Shown: piece after piece, positions 32,501 through 47,200 of the stretch
Layout of the letters: each line of letters starts with the position of its first letter
How positions within the stretch are numbered: position 1 is the stretch's first letter
Assembly: GCA_034092305.1 (NCBI GenBank)
Contig: JASJET010000005.1
Location: 1,890,501 to 1,954,500, forward strand
Source of the DNA: Diaprepes abbreviatus
Taxonomy: Eukaryota; Arthropoda; Insecta; Coleoptera; Curculionidae
Reading direction: 5' to 3'
Length of the DNA: 64,000 bases
Notes under the pieces: generated by a model
What the model was told of the DNA's origin: nothing
Databases searched by the model: none
Seen by the model: the letters and a program-made list of their open reading frames with translations, nothing else
Translations under genes and position numbers: made by a program

Positions 32501-35409
32501 CTCTCTTTCCCAAGAGCTTTGAATACAGGAAAATAAAACCGATTCTGCCTTTTATATTAGAAGTGTGTATGCTGTTGACACTCCCTTCCGTTGACAACTT
32601 GTTTTTCTTGCGATCGCCCCTCTTTTTCCCAAGAGCTTTGAATACAGGAAAATAAAACCGATTTTGCCTTTTATATTAGAAATGTGTATGCTGTTGGCAC
32701 TCCCTTCCGTTGACAACTTGTTTTTCTTGCGATCGCCCCTCTCTTTCCCAAGAGCTTTGAGTACAGGAAAATAAAACCGATTCTGCCTTTTATAATAGAA
32801 ATGTGTATGCTGTTGGCACTCCTTTCCGTTGACAACTTGTTTTTTTTGCGATCGCCCCTCTCCTTCCCAAGAGCTTTGAGTTCAGGAAAATAGAACCGAT
32901 TCTGCCTTTTATATTAGAAATGTGTATGCTGTTGGCACTTCCTTCCGTTGACAACTTGTTTTTCTTGCGATCGCCCCTCTCCTTCCCAAGAGCTTTGTGT
33001 ATAGGAAAATAAAACCGATTCTGCCTTTTATATTAGAAATGTGTATGCTGTTGGCACTCCCTTCCGTTGACAACTTGTTTTTCTTGCGATCGCCCCTCTC
33101 CTTCCCAAGAGCTTTGAGTACAGGAAAACAAAACCGATTCTGCCTTTTATATTAGAAATGTGTATGCTGTTGGCACTCCCTCCCTTTGACAACTTGTTTT
33201 TCTTGCGATCGCCCCTCTCTTTCCCAAGAGCTTTGAATACAGGAAAATAAAACCGATTCTGCCTTTTATATTAGAAGTGTGTATGCTGTTGGCACTCCCT
33301 TCCGTTGACAACTTGTTTTTCTTGCGATCGCCCCTCTTTTTCCCAAGAGCTTTGAATACAGGAAAATAAAACCGATTTTGCCTTTTATATTAGAAATGTG
33401 TATGCTGTTGGCACTCCCTTCCGTTGACAACTTGTTTTTCTTGCGATCGCCCCTCTTTTTCCCAAGAGCTTTGAGTACAGGAAAATAAAACCGATTCTGC
33501 CTTTTATATTAGAAATGTGTATGCTGTTGGCACTCCTTTCCGTTGACAACTTGTTTTTCTTGCGATCGCCCCTCTCCTTCCCAAGAGCTTTGAGTTCAGG
33601 AAAATAGAACCGATTCTGCCTTTTATATTAGAAATGTGTATGCTGTTGGCACTTCCTTCCGTTGACAACTTGTTTTTTTTGCGATCGCCCCTCTCCTTCC
33701 CAAGAGCTTTGTGTATAGGAAAATAAAACCGATTCTGCCTTTTATATTAGAAATGTGTATGCTATTGGCACTCCCTTCCGTTGACAACTTGTTTTTCTTG
33801 CGATCGCCCCTCTCCTTCCCAAGAGCTTTGAGTACAGGAAAACAAAACCGATTCTGCCTTTTATATTAGAAATGTGTATGCTGTTGGCACTCCCTCCCGT
33901 TGACAACTTGTTTTTCTTGCGATCGCCCCTCTCCTTCCCAAGAGCTTTGAGTACAGGAAAATAAAACCGATTCTGCCTTTTATATTACAAATGTGTATGC
34001 TGTTGGCACTCTCTTCCGTTGACAACTTGTTTTTCCTGCGATCGCCCCTCCCCTTCCCAAGAGCTTTGAGTACAGGAAAATAAAACCGATTCTGCCTTTT
34101 ATATTAAAAATGTGAATGTTGTTGGCACACCCTCCCGTTGACAACTAGTTTTTCTCGCGATCGCCCCTCTCCTTCCCAAAAGCTTTGAATACAGGAAAAT
34201 AAAACCGATTCTGCCTTTTATGTTAGAAATGGGTATGCTGTTGGCACTCCCTCCCGTTGACAACTTGTTTTTCTTGCGATCGCACCTCTCCTTCCCAAGA
34301 GCTTTGAGTACAGGAAAATAAAACCGACTCTGCCTTTTATGTTAGAAATGGGTATGCTGTTGGCACTCCCTCCCGTTGACAACTTGTTTTTCTTGTGATC
34401 GTCCCTCTCTTTCCCAAGAGCTTTGAGTACAGGAAAATAAAACCGATTCTGCCTTTTATATTAGAAATGTGTATGCTGTTGGCACTCCCTTGCGTTGACA
34501 ACTTGTTTTTCTTGCGATCGCCCTTCTCTTTCCCAAGAGCTTTGAATACAGGAAAATAAAACCGATTCTGCCTTTTATGTTAGAAATGGGTATGCTGTTG
34601 GCACTCCCTCCCGTTGACAACTTGTTTTTCTTGTGATCGTCCCTCTCTTTCCCAAGAGCTTTGAGTACAGGAAAATAAAACCGATTCTGCCTTTTATATT
34701 AGAAATGTGTATGCTGTTGGCACTCCCTTGCGTTGACAACTTGTTTTTCTTGCGATCGCACCTCTCCTTCCCAAGAGCTTTGAGTACAGGAAAATAAAAC
34801 CGACTCTGCCTTTTATATTAGAAATGTGTATGCAGTTGGCACTCCCTCCCGTAGACAACTTGTTTTTCTTGTGATCGCCCCTCTCTTTCCAAGAGTTTTA
34901 ATTTCAGGAAAATAAAACCGATTCTGCCTTTTACAATAGAAATGTGTAGGCTGTTGGCACTCCCTTCCGTTGACAACTTGTTTTTCTTGCGATCGCCCCT
35001 CTCCTTCCCAAGAGCTTTGAGTACAGGAAAATAAAACCGATTCTGTCTTTTATATTAGAAATGTGTATGCTGTTGGCACTCCCTCCCGTTGACAACTTGT
35101 TTTTCTTGCGATCGCCCCTCTCCTTCCCAGGAGCTTTGAGTACAGGAAAATAAAACCGATTCTGCCTTTTCTATTAGAAATGTGTTTGCTGTTGGCACTC
35201 CCTTCCGTTGACAACTTCTTTTTCTTGCGATCGCCCCTCTCCTTCCCAAGAGCTTTTAGTACAGGAAAATAAAACCGATTCTGCCTTTTATATTAAAAAT
35301 GTGAATGCTGTTGGCACACCCTCCCGTTGACAACTAGTTTTTCTCGCGATCGCCCCTCTCCTTCCCAAAAGCTTTGAATACAGGAAAATAAAACCGGTTC
35401 TGCCTTTTA
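29583..35409. repeat. Higher-order satellite block, 5,827 bp, copy 1
   Basis: A 49-monomer block (49 x 119 minus 4 bp) that is followed directly by a nearly identical second copy. Rare private variants are shared at the same offset, for example AGGTAAATAAAACC (31.22/37.05 kb), TTTTATAATAGAAATG (32.79/38.62 kb), GTTTTTTTTGCGATCG (32.84/38.67 kb), GGAAAACAAAACC (33.12/38.95 kb) and TTTTACAATAGAAATG (34.93/40.76 kb). The left edge is set by mismatches just upstream of 29583 against 35410. Confidence 0.92.
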
Positions 35410-38400
35410 TATTAGAAATGTGTATGCTGTTGGCACTCCCTTCCGTTGACAACTTGTTTTTCTTGCGATCGCCCCTCTCCTTCCCAAGAGCTTTGAGTAC
35501 AGGAAAATAAAACCGATTCTGCCTTTTATATTAGAAATGTGTATGCTGTTGGCACTCCCTCCCGTTGACAACTTCTTTTTCTTGCGATCGCCCCTCTCCT
35601 TACCAAGAGCTTTGAGTACAGGAAAATAAAACCTATTCTGCCTTTTATATTAGAAATGTGTATGCTGTTGGCACTCCCTCCCGTTGACAATTTGTTTTTC
35701 TTGCGATCGCCCCTATCCTTCCCAGGAGCTTTGAGTACAGGAAAATAAAACCGATTCTGCTTTTTCTATTAGAAATGTGTATGCTGTTGGCACTCCTTTC
35801 CGTTGACAACTTGTTTTTCTTGCGATCGCCCCTCTCTTTCCCAAGAGCTTTGAGTACAGGAAAATAAAACCGATTCTGCCTTTTATATTAGAAATGTGTA
35901 TGCTGTTGGCACTCCCTTCCGTTGACAACTTGTTTTTCTTGCGATCGCCCCTCTCTTTCCCAAGAGCTTTGAGTAAAGGAAAATAAACCGATTCTGCCTT
36001 TTATATTAGAAATGTGTATGCTGTTGGCACTCCCTTCCGTTGACAACATGTTTTTCTTGCGATCGCCCCTCTCCTTCCCAAGAGCTTTGAGTACAGGAAA
36101 ATAAAACCGATTCTGCCTTTTATATTAGAAATGTGTATGCTGTTGGCACTCCCTTCCGTTGACAACATGTTTTTCTTGCGATCGCCCCTCTCCTTCCCAA
36201 GAGCTTTGAGTACAGGAAAATAAAACCAATTCTGCTTTTTATTTTAGAAATGTGTATGCTGTTGGCACTCCCTTCCGTTGACAACTTGTTTTTCTTGCGA
36301 TCGCCCCTCTCCTTCCCAAGAGCTTTGAGTACAGGAAAATAAAACCGATTCTGCCTTTTATATTAGAAATGTGTATGCTGTTGGCACTCCCTCTCGTTGA
36401 CAACTTGTTTTTCTTGCGATCGCCCCTCTCCTTCCCAGGAGCTTTGAGTACAGGAAAATAAAACCGATTCTGCCTTTTCTATTAGAAATGTGTTTGCTGT
36501 TGGCACTCCCTTCGGTTGACAACTTCTTTTTCTTGCGATCGCCCCTCTCCTTCCCAAGAGCTTTTAGTACAGGAAAATAAAACCGATTCTGCCTTTTATA
36601 TTAAAAATGTGAATGCTGTTGGCACACCCTCCCGTTGACAACTAGTTTTTCTCGCGATCGCCCCTCTCCTTCCCAAAAGCTTTGAATACAGGAAAATAAA
36701 ACCGATTCTGCCTTTTATATTAGAAATGTGTATGCTTTTGGCACTCCCTCCCGTTGACAACTTGTTTTTCTTGTGATCGCCCCTCTCCTTTCCAAGATCT
36801 TTGAGTACAGGAAAATAAAACCGATTCTGCCTTTTATGTTAGAAATGGGTATGCTGTTGGCACTCCCTCCCGTTGACAACTTGTTTTTCTTGTGATCGTC
36901 CCTCTCTTTCCCAAGAGCTTTGAGTACAGGAAAATAAAACCGATTCTGCCTTTTATATTAGAAATGTGTATGCTGTTGGCACTCCCTTGCGTTGACAACT
37001 TGTTTTTCTTGCGATCGCACCTCTCCTTCCCAAGAGCTTTGAGTACAGGTAAATAAAACCGACTCTGCCTTTTATATTAGAAATGTGTATGCAGTTGGCA
37101 CTCCCTCCCGTAGACAACTTGTTTTTCTTGTGATCGCCCCTCTCTTTCCAAGAGTTTTAATTTCAGGAAAATAAAACCGATTCTGCCTTTTATGTTAGAA
37201 ATGGGTATGCTGTTGGCACTCCCTCCCGTTGACAACTTGTTTTTCTTGTGATCGCCCCTCTCTTTCCCAAGAGCTTTGAGTACAGGAAAATAAAACCGAT
37301 TCTGCCTTTTATATTAGAAATGTGTATGCTGTTGACACTCCCTTCCGTTGACAACTTGTTTTTCTTGCGATAGCCCCTCTCCTTCCCAAGAGCTTTGAGT
37401 ACAGGAAAATAAAACCGATTCTGCCTTTTATATTAGAAATGTGTAGGCTGTTGGCACTCCCTTCCGTTGACAACTTGTTTTTCTTGCGATCGCCCCTCTC
37501 CTTCCCAAGAGCTTTGATTACAGGAAAATAAAACCGATTCTGCCTTTTATATTAGAAATGTGTATGCTGTTGGCACTCCCTCCCGTTGACAACTTGTTTT
37601 TCTTGCGATCGCCCCTCTCTTTCCCAAGAGCTTTGAGTACAGGAAAATAAACCGATTCTGCCTTTTATATTAGAAATGTGTATGCTGTTGGCACTCCCTT
37701 CCGTTGACAACATGTTTTTCTTGCGATCGCCCCTCTCCTTCCCAAGAGCTTTGAGTACAGGAAAATAAAACCGATTCTGCCTTTTATATTAGAAATGTGT
37801 ATGCTGTTGGCACTCCCTTCCGTTGACAACATGTTTTTCTTGCGATCGCCCCTCTCCTTCCCAAGAGCTTTGAGTACAGGAAAATAAAACCGATTCCGCT
37901 TTTTATTTTAGAAATGTGTATGCTGTTGGCACTCCCTTCCGTTGACAACTTCTTTTTCTTGCGATAGCCGCTCTCCTTCCCAAGAGCTTTTAGTACAGGA
38001 AAATAAAACCGATTCTGCCTTTTATATTAAAAATGTGAATGCTGTTGGCACACCCTCCCGTTGACAACTAGTTTTTCTCGCGATCGCCCCTCTCCTTCCC
38101 AAAAGCTTTGAATACAGGAAAATAAAACCGATTCTGCCTTTTATATTAGAAATGTGTATGCTTTTGTCACTCCCTTCCGTTGACAACTTGTTTTTCTTGT
38201 GATCGCCCCTCTCCTTTCCAAGATCTTTGAGTACAGGAAAATAAAACCGATTCTGCCTTTTATGTTAGAAATGGGTATGCTGTTGGCACTCCCTTCCGTT
38301 GACAACTTGTTTTTCTTGCGATCGTCCCTCTCTTTCCCAAGAGCTTTGAATACAGGAAAATAAAACCGATTCTGCCTTTTATATTAGAAGTGTGTATGCT

Positions 38401-41236
38401 GTTGACACTCCCTTCCGTTGACAACTTGTTTTTCTTGCGATCGCCCCTCTTTTTCCCAAGAGCTTTGAATACAGGAAAATAAAACCGATTTTGCCTTTTA
38501 TATTAGAAATGTGTATGCTGTTGGCACTCCCTTCCGTTGACAACTTGTTTTTCTTGCGATCGCCCCTCTCTTTCCCAAGAGCTTTGAGTACAGGAAAATA
38601 AAACCGATTCTGCCTTTTATAATAGAAATGTGTATGCTGTTGGCACTCCTTTCCGTTGACAACTTGTTTTTTTTGCGATCGCCCCTCTCCTTCCCAAGAG
38701 CTTTGAGTTCAGGAAAATAGAACCGATTCTGCCTTTTATATTAGAAATGTGTATGCTGTTGGCACTTCCTTCCGTTGACAACTTGTTTTTCTTGCGATCG
38801 CCCCTCTCCTTCCCAAGAGCTTTGTGTATAGGAAAATAAAACCGATTCTGCCTTTTATATTAGAAATGTGTATGCTGTTGGCACTCCCTTCCGTTGACAA
38901 CTTGTTTTTCTTGCGATCGCCCCTCTCCTTCCCAAGAGCTTTGAGTACAGGAAAACAAAACCGATTCTGCCTTTTATATTAGAAATGTGTATGCTGTTGG
39001 CACTCCCTCCCTTTGACAACTTGTTTTTCTTGCGATCGCCCCTCTCTTTCCCAAGAGCTTTGAATACAGGAAAATAAAACCGATTCTGCCTTTTATATTA
39101 GAAGTGTGTATGCTGTTGGCACTCCCTTCCGTTGACAACTTGTTTTTCTTGCGATCGCCCCTCTTTTTCCCAAGAGCTTTGAATACAGGAAAATAAAACC
39201 GATTTTGCCTTTTATATTAGAAATGTGTATGCTGTTGGCACTCCCTTCCGTTGACAACTTGTTTTTCTTGCGATCGCCCCTCTTTTTCCCAAGAGCTTTG
39301 AGTACAGGAAAATAAAACCGATTCTGCCTTTTATATTAGAAATGTGTATGCTGTTGGCACTCCTTTCCGTTGACAACTTGTTTTTCTTGCGATCGCCCCT
39401 CTCCTTCCCAAGAGCTTTGAGTTCAGGAAAATAGAACCGATTCTGCCTTTTATATTAGAAATGTGTATGCTGTTGGCACTTCCTTCCGTTGACAACTTGT
39501 TTTTTTTGCGATCGCCCCTCTCCTTCCCAAGAGCTTTGTGTATAGGAAAATAAAACCGATTCTGCCTTTTATATTAGAAATGTGTATGCTATTGGCACTC
39601 CCTTCCGTTGACAACTTGTTTTTCTTGCGATCGCCCCTCTCCTTCCCAAGAGCTTTGAGTACAGGAAAACAAAACCGATTCTGCCTTTTATATTAGAAAT
39701 GTGTATGCTGTTGGCACTCCCTCCCGTTGACAACTTGTTTTTCTTGCGATCGCCCCTCTCCTTCCCAAGAGCTTTGAGTACAGGAAAATAAAACCGATTC
39801 TGCCTTTTATATTACAAATGTGTATGCTGTTGGCACTCTCTTCCGTTGACAACTTGTTTTTCCTGCGATCGCCCCTCCCCTTCCCAAGAGCTTTGAGTAC
39901 AGGAAAATAAAACCGATTCTGCCTTTTATATTAAAAATGTGAATGTTGTTGGCACACCCTCCCGTTGACAACTAGTTTTTCTCGCGATCGCCCCTCTCCT
40001 TCCCAAAAGCTTTGAATACAGGAAAATAAAACCGATTCTGCCTTTTATGTTAGAAATGGGTATGCTGTTGGCACTCCCTCCCGTTGACAACTTGTTTTTC
40101 TTGCGATCGCACCTCTCCTTCCCAAGAGCTTTGAGTACAGGAAAATAAAACCGACTCTGCCTTTTATGTTAGAAATGGGTATGCTGTTGGCACTCCCTCC
40201 CGTTGACAACTTGTTTTTCTTGTGATCGTCCCTCTCTTTCCCAAGAGCTTTGAGTACAGGAAAATAAAACCGATTCTGCCTTTTATATTAGAAATGTGTA
40301 TGCTGTTGGCACTCCCTTGCGTTGACAACTTGTTTTTCTTGCGATCGCCCTTCTCTTTCCCAAGAGCTTTGAATACAGGAAAATAAAACCGATTCTGCCT
40401 TTTATGTTAGAAATGGGTATGCTGTTGGCACTCCCTCCCGTTGACAACTTGTTTTTCTTGTGATCGTCCCTCTCTTTCCCAAGAGCTTTGAGTACAGGAA
40501 AATAAAACCGATTCTGCCTTTTATATTAGAAATGTGTATGCTGTTGGCACTCCCTTGCGTTGACAACTTGTTTTTCTTGCGATCGCACCTCTCCTTCCCA
40601 AGAGCTTTGAGTACAGGAAAATAAAACCGACTCTGCCTTTTATATTAGAAATGTGTATGCAGTTGGCACTCCCTCCCGTAGACAACTTGTTTTTCTTGTG
40701 ATCGCCCCTCTCTTTCCAAGAGTTTTAATTTCAGGAAAATAAAACCGATTCTGCCTTTTACAATAGAAATGTGTAGGCTGTTGGCACTCCCTTCCGTTGA
40801 CAACTTGTTTTTCTTGCGATCGCCCCTCTCCTTCCCAAGAGCTTTGAGTACAGGAAAATAAAACCGATTCTGTCTTTTATATTAGAAATGTGTATGCTGT
40901 TGGCACTCCCTCCCGTTGACAACTTGTTTTTCTTGCGATCGCCCCTCTCCTTCCCAGGAGCTTTGAGTACAGGAAAATAAAACCGATTCTGCCTTTTCTA
41001 TTAGAAATGTGTTTGCTGTTGGCACTCCCTTCCGTTGACAACTTCTTTTTCTTGCGATCGCCCCTCTCCTTCCCAAGAGCTTTTAGTACAGGAAAATAAA
41101 ACCGATTCTGCCTTTTATATTAAAAATGTGAATGCTGTTGGCACACCCTCCCGTTGACAACTAGTTTTTCTCGCGATCGCCCCTCTCCTTCCCAAAAGTT
41201 TTGAATACAGGAAAATAAAACCGGTTCTGCCTTTTA
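35410..41236. repeat. Higher-order satellite block, 5,827 bp, copy 2
   Basis: Tandem copy of 29583-35409. In the lines I compared I found a single substitution (C35372 versus T41199, near the right end). The match ends at about 41236, where GTATGCTTTTGGCACCCC differs from the start of the block. This implies a very recent unequal exchange or an assembly duplication. Confidence 0.92.
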
Positions 41237-44200
41237 TATTAGAAATGTGTATGCTTTTGGCACCCCTTTCGTTGACAACTTGTTTTTCTTGTGATCGCCC
41301 CTCTCCTTTCCAAGAGCTTTGAGTACAGGAAAATAAAACCGATTCTGCCTTTTATGTTAGAAATGGGTATTGCTGTTGGCACTTCCTCCCGTTGACAACT
41401 TGTTTTTCTTGTGATCGCCCCTCTCTTTCCCAAGAGCTTTGAGTACAGGAAAATAAAACCGATTCTGCCTTTTATATTAGAAATGTGTATGCTGTTGGCA
41501 CTCCCTTGCGTTGACAACTTGTTTTTCTTGCGATCGCCCATCTCCTCCCAAGAGCTTTGAGTACAGGAAAATAAAACCGATTCTGTCTTTTATATTAGAA
41601 ATGTGTATGCTGTTGGCACTCCCTCCCGTTGACAACTTGTTTTTCTTACGATCGCCCCTCTCCTTCCCAGGAGCTTTGAGTACAGGAAAATAAAACCGAT
41701 TCTGTCTTTTATATTAGAAATGTGTATGCTGTTGGCACTCCCTCCCGTTGACAACTTGTTTTTCTTGCGATCGCCCCTCTCCTTCCCAGGAGCTTTGAGT
41801 ACAGGAAAATAAAACCGATTCTGCCTTTTCTATTAGAAATGTGTTTGCTGTTGGCACTCCCTTCCGTTGACAACTTCTTTTTCTTGCGATCGCCCCTCTC
41901 CTTCCCAAGAGCTTTTAGTACAGGAAAATAAAACCGATTCTGCCTTTTATATTAAAAATGTGAATGCTGTTGGCACACCCTCCCGTTGACAACTAGTTTT
42001 TCTCGCGATCGCCCCTCTCCTTCCCAAGAGCTTTGAGTACAGGAAAATAAAACCGGTTCTGCCTTTTATATTAGAAATGTGTATGCTTTTGGCACTCCCT
42101 CCCGTTGACAACTTGTTTTTCTTGTGATCGCCCCTCTCCTTTCCAAGAGCTTTGAGTACAGGAAAATAAAACCGATTCTGCCTTTTATGTTAGAAATGGG
42201 TATTGCTGTTGGCACTTCCTCCCGTTGACAACTTGTTTTTCTTGTGATCGCCCCTCTTTTTCCCAAGAGCTTTGAGTACAGGAAAATAAAACCGATTCTG
42301 CCTTTTATATGAGAAATGTGTATGCTGTTGGCACTCCCTCCCATTGACAACTTGTTTTTCTTGCGATCGCCCATATCCTTCCCAAGAGCTTTGAGTACAG
42401 GAAAATAAAACCGATTCTGCCTTTTATATTAGAAATGTGTATGCTGTTGGCACTCCCTCCCGTTGAAAACTTGTTTTTCTTGCGATAGCCCCTCTCCTTC
42501 CCAAGAGCTTTGATTATAGGAAAATAAAGCCGATTCTGCCTTTTATATTAGAAATGTGTATGCTGTTGGCACTCCCTTCCGTTGACAACTTGTTTTTCTT
42601 GCGATCGCCCCTCTCCTTCCCAAGAGCTTTGAGTACAGGAAAAAAAACCGATTCTGCCTTTTATATTACAAATGTGTATGCTGTTGGCACTCCCTTCCGT
42701 TGACAACTTGTTTTTCTTGCGATCGCCCCTCTCCTTCCCAAGAGCTTTGAGTACAGGAAAATAAAACCGATTCTGCCTTTTATATTAAAAATGTGTATGC
42801 TGTTGGCACTCCCTTCCGTTGACAACTTGTTTTTCTTGCGATCGCCCTTCTCTTTCCCAAGAGCTTTGAATACAGGAAAATAAAACCGATTCTGCCTTTT
42901 ATATTAGAAATGTGTATGCTGTTGGCACTCCCTTCCGTTGACAACTTGTTTTTCTTGCGATCGCCCCTCTCCTTCCCAAGAGCTTTGAATACATGAAAAT
43001 GAAACCGATTCTGCCTTTTATATTAGAAATGTGTATGCTGTTGGCACTCCCTCCCGTTGACAACTTGTTTTTCTTGCGATCGCCCCTCTCCTTCTCAAGA
43101 GCTTTGAGTACAGGAAAATAAAACCGATTCTGCCTTTTATATTAGAAATGTGTATGCTGTTGGCACTCCCGCCCGTTGACAACTTTTTTTTCTTGCGATC
43201 GCCCCTCTCCTTCCCAAGAGTTTTGAGTACAGAAAAATAAAACCGATTCTGCTTTTTATATTAGAAATGTGCATGCTGTTGGCACTCCCTTCCGTTGACA
43301 ACTTGTTTTTCTTGCGATAGCCCCTCTCCTTCCCAAGAGCTTTGAGTACAGGAAAATAAAACCGATTCTGCCTTTTATATTTGAAATGTGTAGGCTGTTG
43401 GCACTCCCTTCTGTTGACAACTTGTTTTTCTTGCGATTGCCCCTCTCCTTCCCAAGAGCTTTGAGTACAGGAAAATAAAACCGATTCTGTCTTTTATATT
43501 AGAAATGTGTATGCTGTTGGCACTCCCTCCCGTTGACAACTTGTTTTTCTTGCGATCGCCCCTCTCCTTCCCAAGAGCTTTGAGTACAGGAAAATAAAAC
43601 CGATTCTGCCTTTTCTATTAGAAATGTGTATGCTGTTGGCACTCCCTTCCGTTGACAACTTGTTTTTCTTGCCATCGCCCCTCTCCTTCCCAAGAGCTTT
43701 GAGTACAGGAAAATAAAACCGATTCTGCCTTTCCTATTAGAAATGTGTATGCTGTTGGCACTCCCTTGCGTTGACAACTTGTTGTTCTTGCGATCGCCCC
43801 TCTCCTTCCCAAGAGCTTTGAGTACAGGAAAATAAAACCGACTCTGCCTTTTATATTAGAAATGTGTATGCTGTTGGCACTCCCTCCCGTAGACAACTTG
43901 TTTTTCTTGTGATCGCCCCTCTCTTTCCAAGAGTTTTAATTTCAGGAAAATAAAACCGATTCTGCCTTTTATGTTAGAAATAGGTATGCTGTTGGCACTC
44001 CCTCCCGTTGACAACTTGTTTTTCTTGTGATCGCCCCTCTCTTTCCCAAGAGCTTTGAGTACAGGAAAATAAAACCGATTCTGCCTTTTATATTAGAAAT
44101 GTGTATGCTGTTGGCACTCCCTTGCGTTGACAACTTGTTTTTCTTGTGATCGCCCCTCTCTTTCCAAGAGCTTTAAGTTCAGGAAAATGAAACCGATTCT

Positions 44201-47200
44201 GCATTTTATATTAGAAATGTGTATGCTGTTGGCACTCCCTTCCGTTGACAACTTGTTTTTCTTGCGATCGCCCCACTCCATCCCTAGAGCTTTGAGTACA
44301 GGAAAATAAAACCGATTCTCCCTTTTATATTAGAAATGTGTATGCTGTTGGCACTCCCTTCCGTTGAAAACTTGTTTTTCTTACGATCGCCCCTCTCCTT
44401 CCCAAGAGCTTTGAGTACAGGAAAATATAACCGATTCTGCCTTTTATATTAGAAATGCGTATGCTTTTGGCACTCCCTCCCGTTGACAACTTGTTTTTCT
44501 TGCGATCGCCCCTCTCCTTCCCAAGAGCTTTGAGTACAGGAAAATAAAACCGATTCTGCCTTTTATATTAGAAATGTGTATGCTGTTGGCACTCCCTTCC
44601 GTTGACAACTTGTTTTTCTTGCGTCCGCCCCTCTCCTTCCCAAGAGCTTTGAGTACAGGAAAATAAAACCGATTCTGCCTTTTATATTAGAAATATGTAT
44701 GCTGTTGGCACTCCCTTCCGTTAACAACTTGTTTTTCTTGCGATCGCCCCTCTCCTTCCCAAGAGCTTTGAGTACAGGAAAATGAAACCGATTCTGCCTT
44801 TTATATTAGAAATGTGTATGCTGTTGGCACTCCCTCCCTTTGTCAACTTGTTTTTCTTGTGATCGCCCCTCTCCTTCCCAAGTGCTTTGAGTACAGGAAA
44901 ATAAAACCGATTCTGCCTTTTATATTAGAAATGTGTATGCTGTTGGCACTCCCTCCCGTTGACAACTTGTTTTTCTTGCGATCGCCCCTCTCCTTCCCAG
45001 GAGCTTTGAGTAGAGGAAAATAAAACCGATTCTGCCTTTTCTATTAGAAATGTGTATGCTGTTGGCACTCCCTTCCGTTGACAACTTGTTTTTCTTGCGA
45101 TCGCCCCTCTCCTTCCCAAGAGCTTTGAGTACAGGAAAATAAAACCGATTCTGCTTTTTATATTAGAAATGTGTATGTTGTTGGCACTCCCTCCCGTTGA
45201 CAACTTCTTTTTCTTGCGATCGCCCCTCTCCTTACCTAGAGCTTTGAGTACAGGAAAATAAAACCTATTCTGCCTTTTATATTAGAAATGTGTATGCTGT
45301 TGGCACTCCCTCCCGTTGACAATTTGTTTTTCTTGCGATCGCCCCTATCCTTCCCAGGAGCTTTGAGTACAGGAAAATAAAACCGATTCTGCTTTTTCTA
45401 TTAGAAATGTGTATGCTGTTGGCACTCCTTTCCGTTGACAACTTGTTTTTCTTGCGATCGCCCCTCTCTTTCCCAAGAGCTTTGAGTACAGGAAAATAAA
45501 ACCGATTCTGCCTTTTATATTAGAAATGTGTATGCTGTTGGCACTCCCTTCCGTTGACAACTTGTTTTTCTTGCGATCGCCCCTCTCTTTCCCAGTAGCT
45601 TTGAGTAAAGGAAAATAAACCGATTCTTCCTTTTATATTAGAAATGTGTATGCTGTTGGCACTCCCTTCCGTTGACAACATGTTTTTCTTGCGATCGCCC
45701 CTCTCCTTCCCAAGAGCTTTGAGTACAGGAAAATAAAACCGATTCTGCCTTTTATATTAGAAATGTGTATGCTGTTGGCACTCCCTTCCGTTGACAACAT
45801 GTTTTTCTTGCGATCGCCCCTCTCCTTCCCAAGAGTTTTGAGTACAGGAAAATAAAACCGATTCTGCTTTTTATTTTAGAAATGTGTATGCTGTTGGCAC
45901 TCCCTTCCGTTGACAACTTGTTTTTCTTGCGATCGCCCCTCTCCTTCCCAAGAGCTTTGAGTACAGGAAAATAAAACCGATTCTGCCTTTTATATTAGAA
46001 ATGTGTATGCTGTTGGCACTCCCTCCCGTTGACAACTTGTTTTTCTTGCGATCGCCCCTCTCCTTCCCAGGAGCTTTGAGTACAGGAAAATAAAACCGAT
46101 TCTGCCTTTTCTATTAGAAATGTGTTTGCTGTTGGCATTCCCTTCCGTAGACAACTTCTTTTTCTTGCGATCGCCCCTCTCCTTCCCAAGAGCTTTGAAT
46201 ACAGGAAAATAAAACCGATTCTGCCTTTTATATTAGAAATGTGTATGCTTTTGGCACTCCCTCCCGTTGACAACTTGATTTTCTTGTGATCGCCCCTCTC
46301 CTTTCCAAGATCTTTGAGTACAGGAAAATAAAACCGATTCTGCCTTTTATGTTAGAAATGGGTATGCTGTTGGCACTCCCTCCCGTTGACAACTTGTTTT
46401 TCTTGTGATCGTCCCTCTCTTTCCCAAGAGCTTTGAGTACAGGAAAATAAAACCGATTCTGCCTTTTATATTAGAAATGTGTATGCTGTTGGCACTCCCT
46501 TGCGTTGACAACTTGTTTTTCTTGCGATCGCACCTCTCCTTTCCAAGAGCTTTGAGTACAGGAAAATAAAACCGACTCTGCCTTTTATATTAGAAATGTG
46601 TATGCAGTTGGCACTCCCTCCCGTAATCAACTTGTTTTTCTTGTGATCGCCCCTGTCTTTCCAAGAGTTTTAATTTCAGGAAAATAAAACCGATTCTGCC
46701 TTTTATGTTAGAAATGGGTATGCTGTTGGCACTCCCTCCCGTTGACAACTTGTTTTTCTTGTGATCGCCCCTCTCTTTCCCAAGAGCTTTGAGTACAGGA
46801 AAATAAAACCGATTCTGCCTTTTATATTAGAAATGTGTATGCTGTTGACACTCCCTTCCGTTGACAACTTGTTTTTCTTGCGATAGCCCCTCTCCTTCCC
46901 AAGAGCTTTGAGTACAGGAAAATAAAACCGATTCTGCCTTTTATATTAGAAATGTGTAGGCTGTTGGCACTCCCTTCCGTTGACAACTTGTTTTTCTTGC
47001 GATCGCCCCTCTCCTTCCCAAGAGCTTTGATTACAGGAAAATAAAACCGATTCTGCCTTTTTTATTAGAAATGTGTATGCTGTTGGCACTCCCTCCCGTT
47101 GACAACTTGTTTTTCTTGCGATCGCCCCTCTCTTTCCCAAGAGCTTTGAGTACAGGAAAATAAACCGATTCTGCCTTTTATATTAGAAATGTGTATGCTG

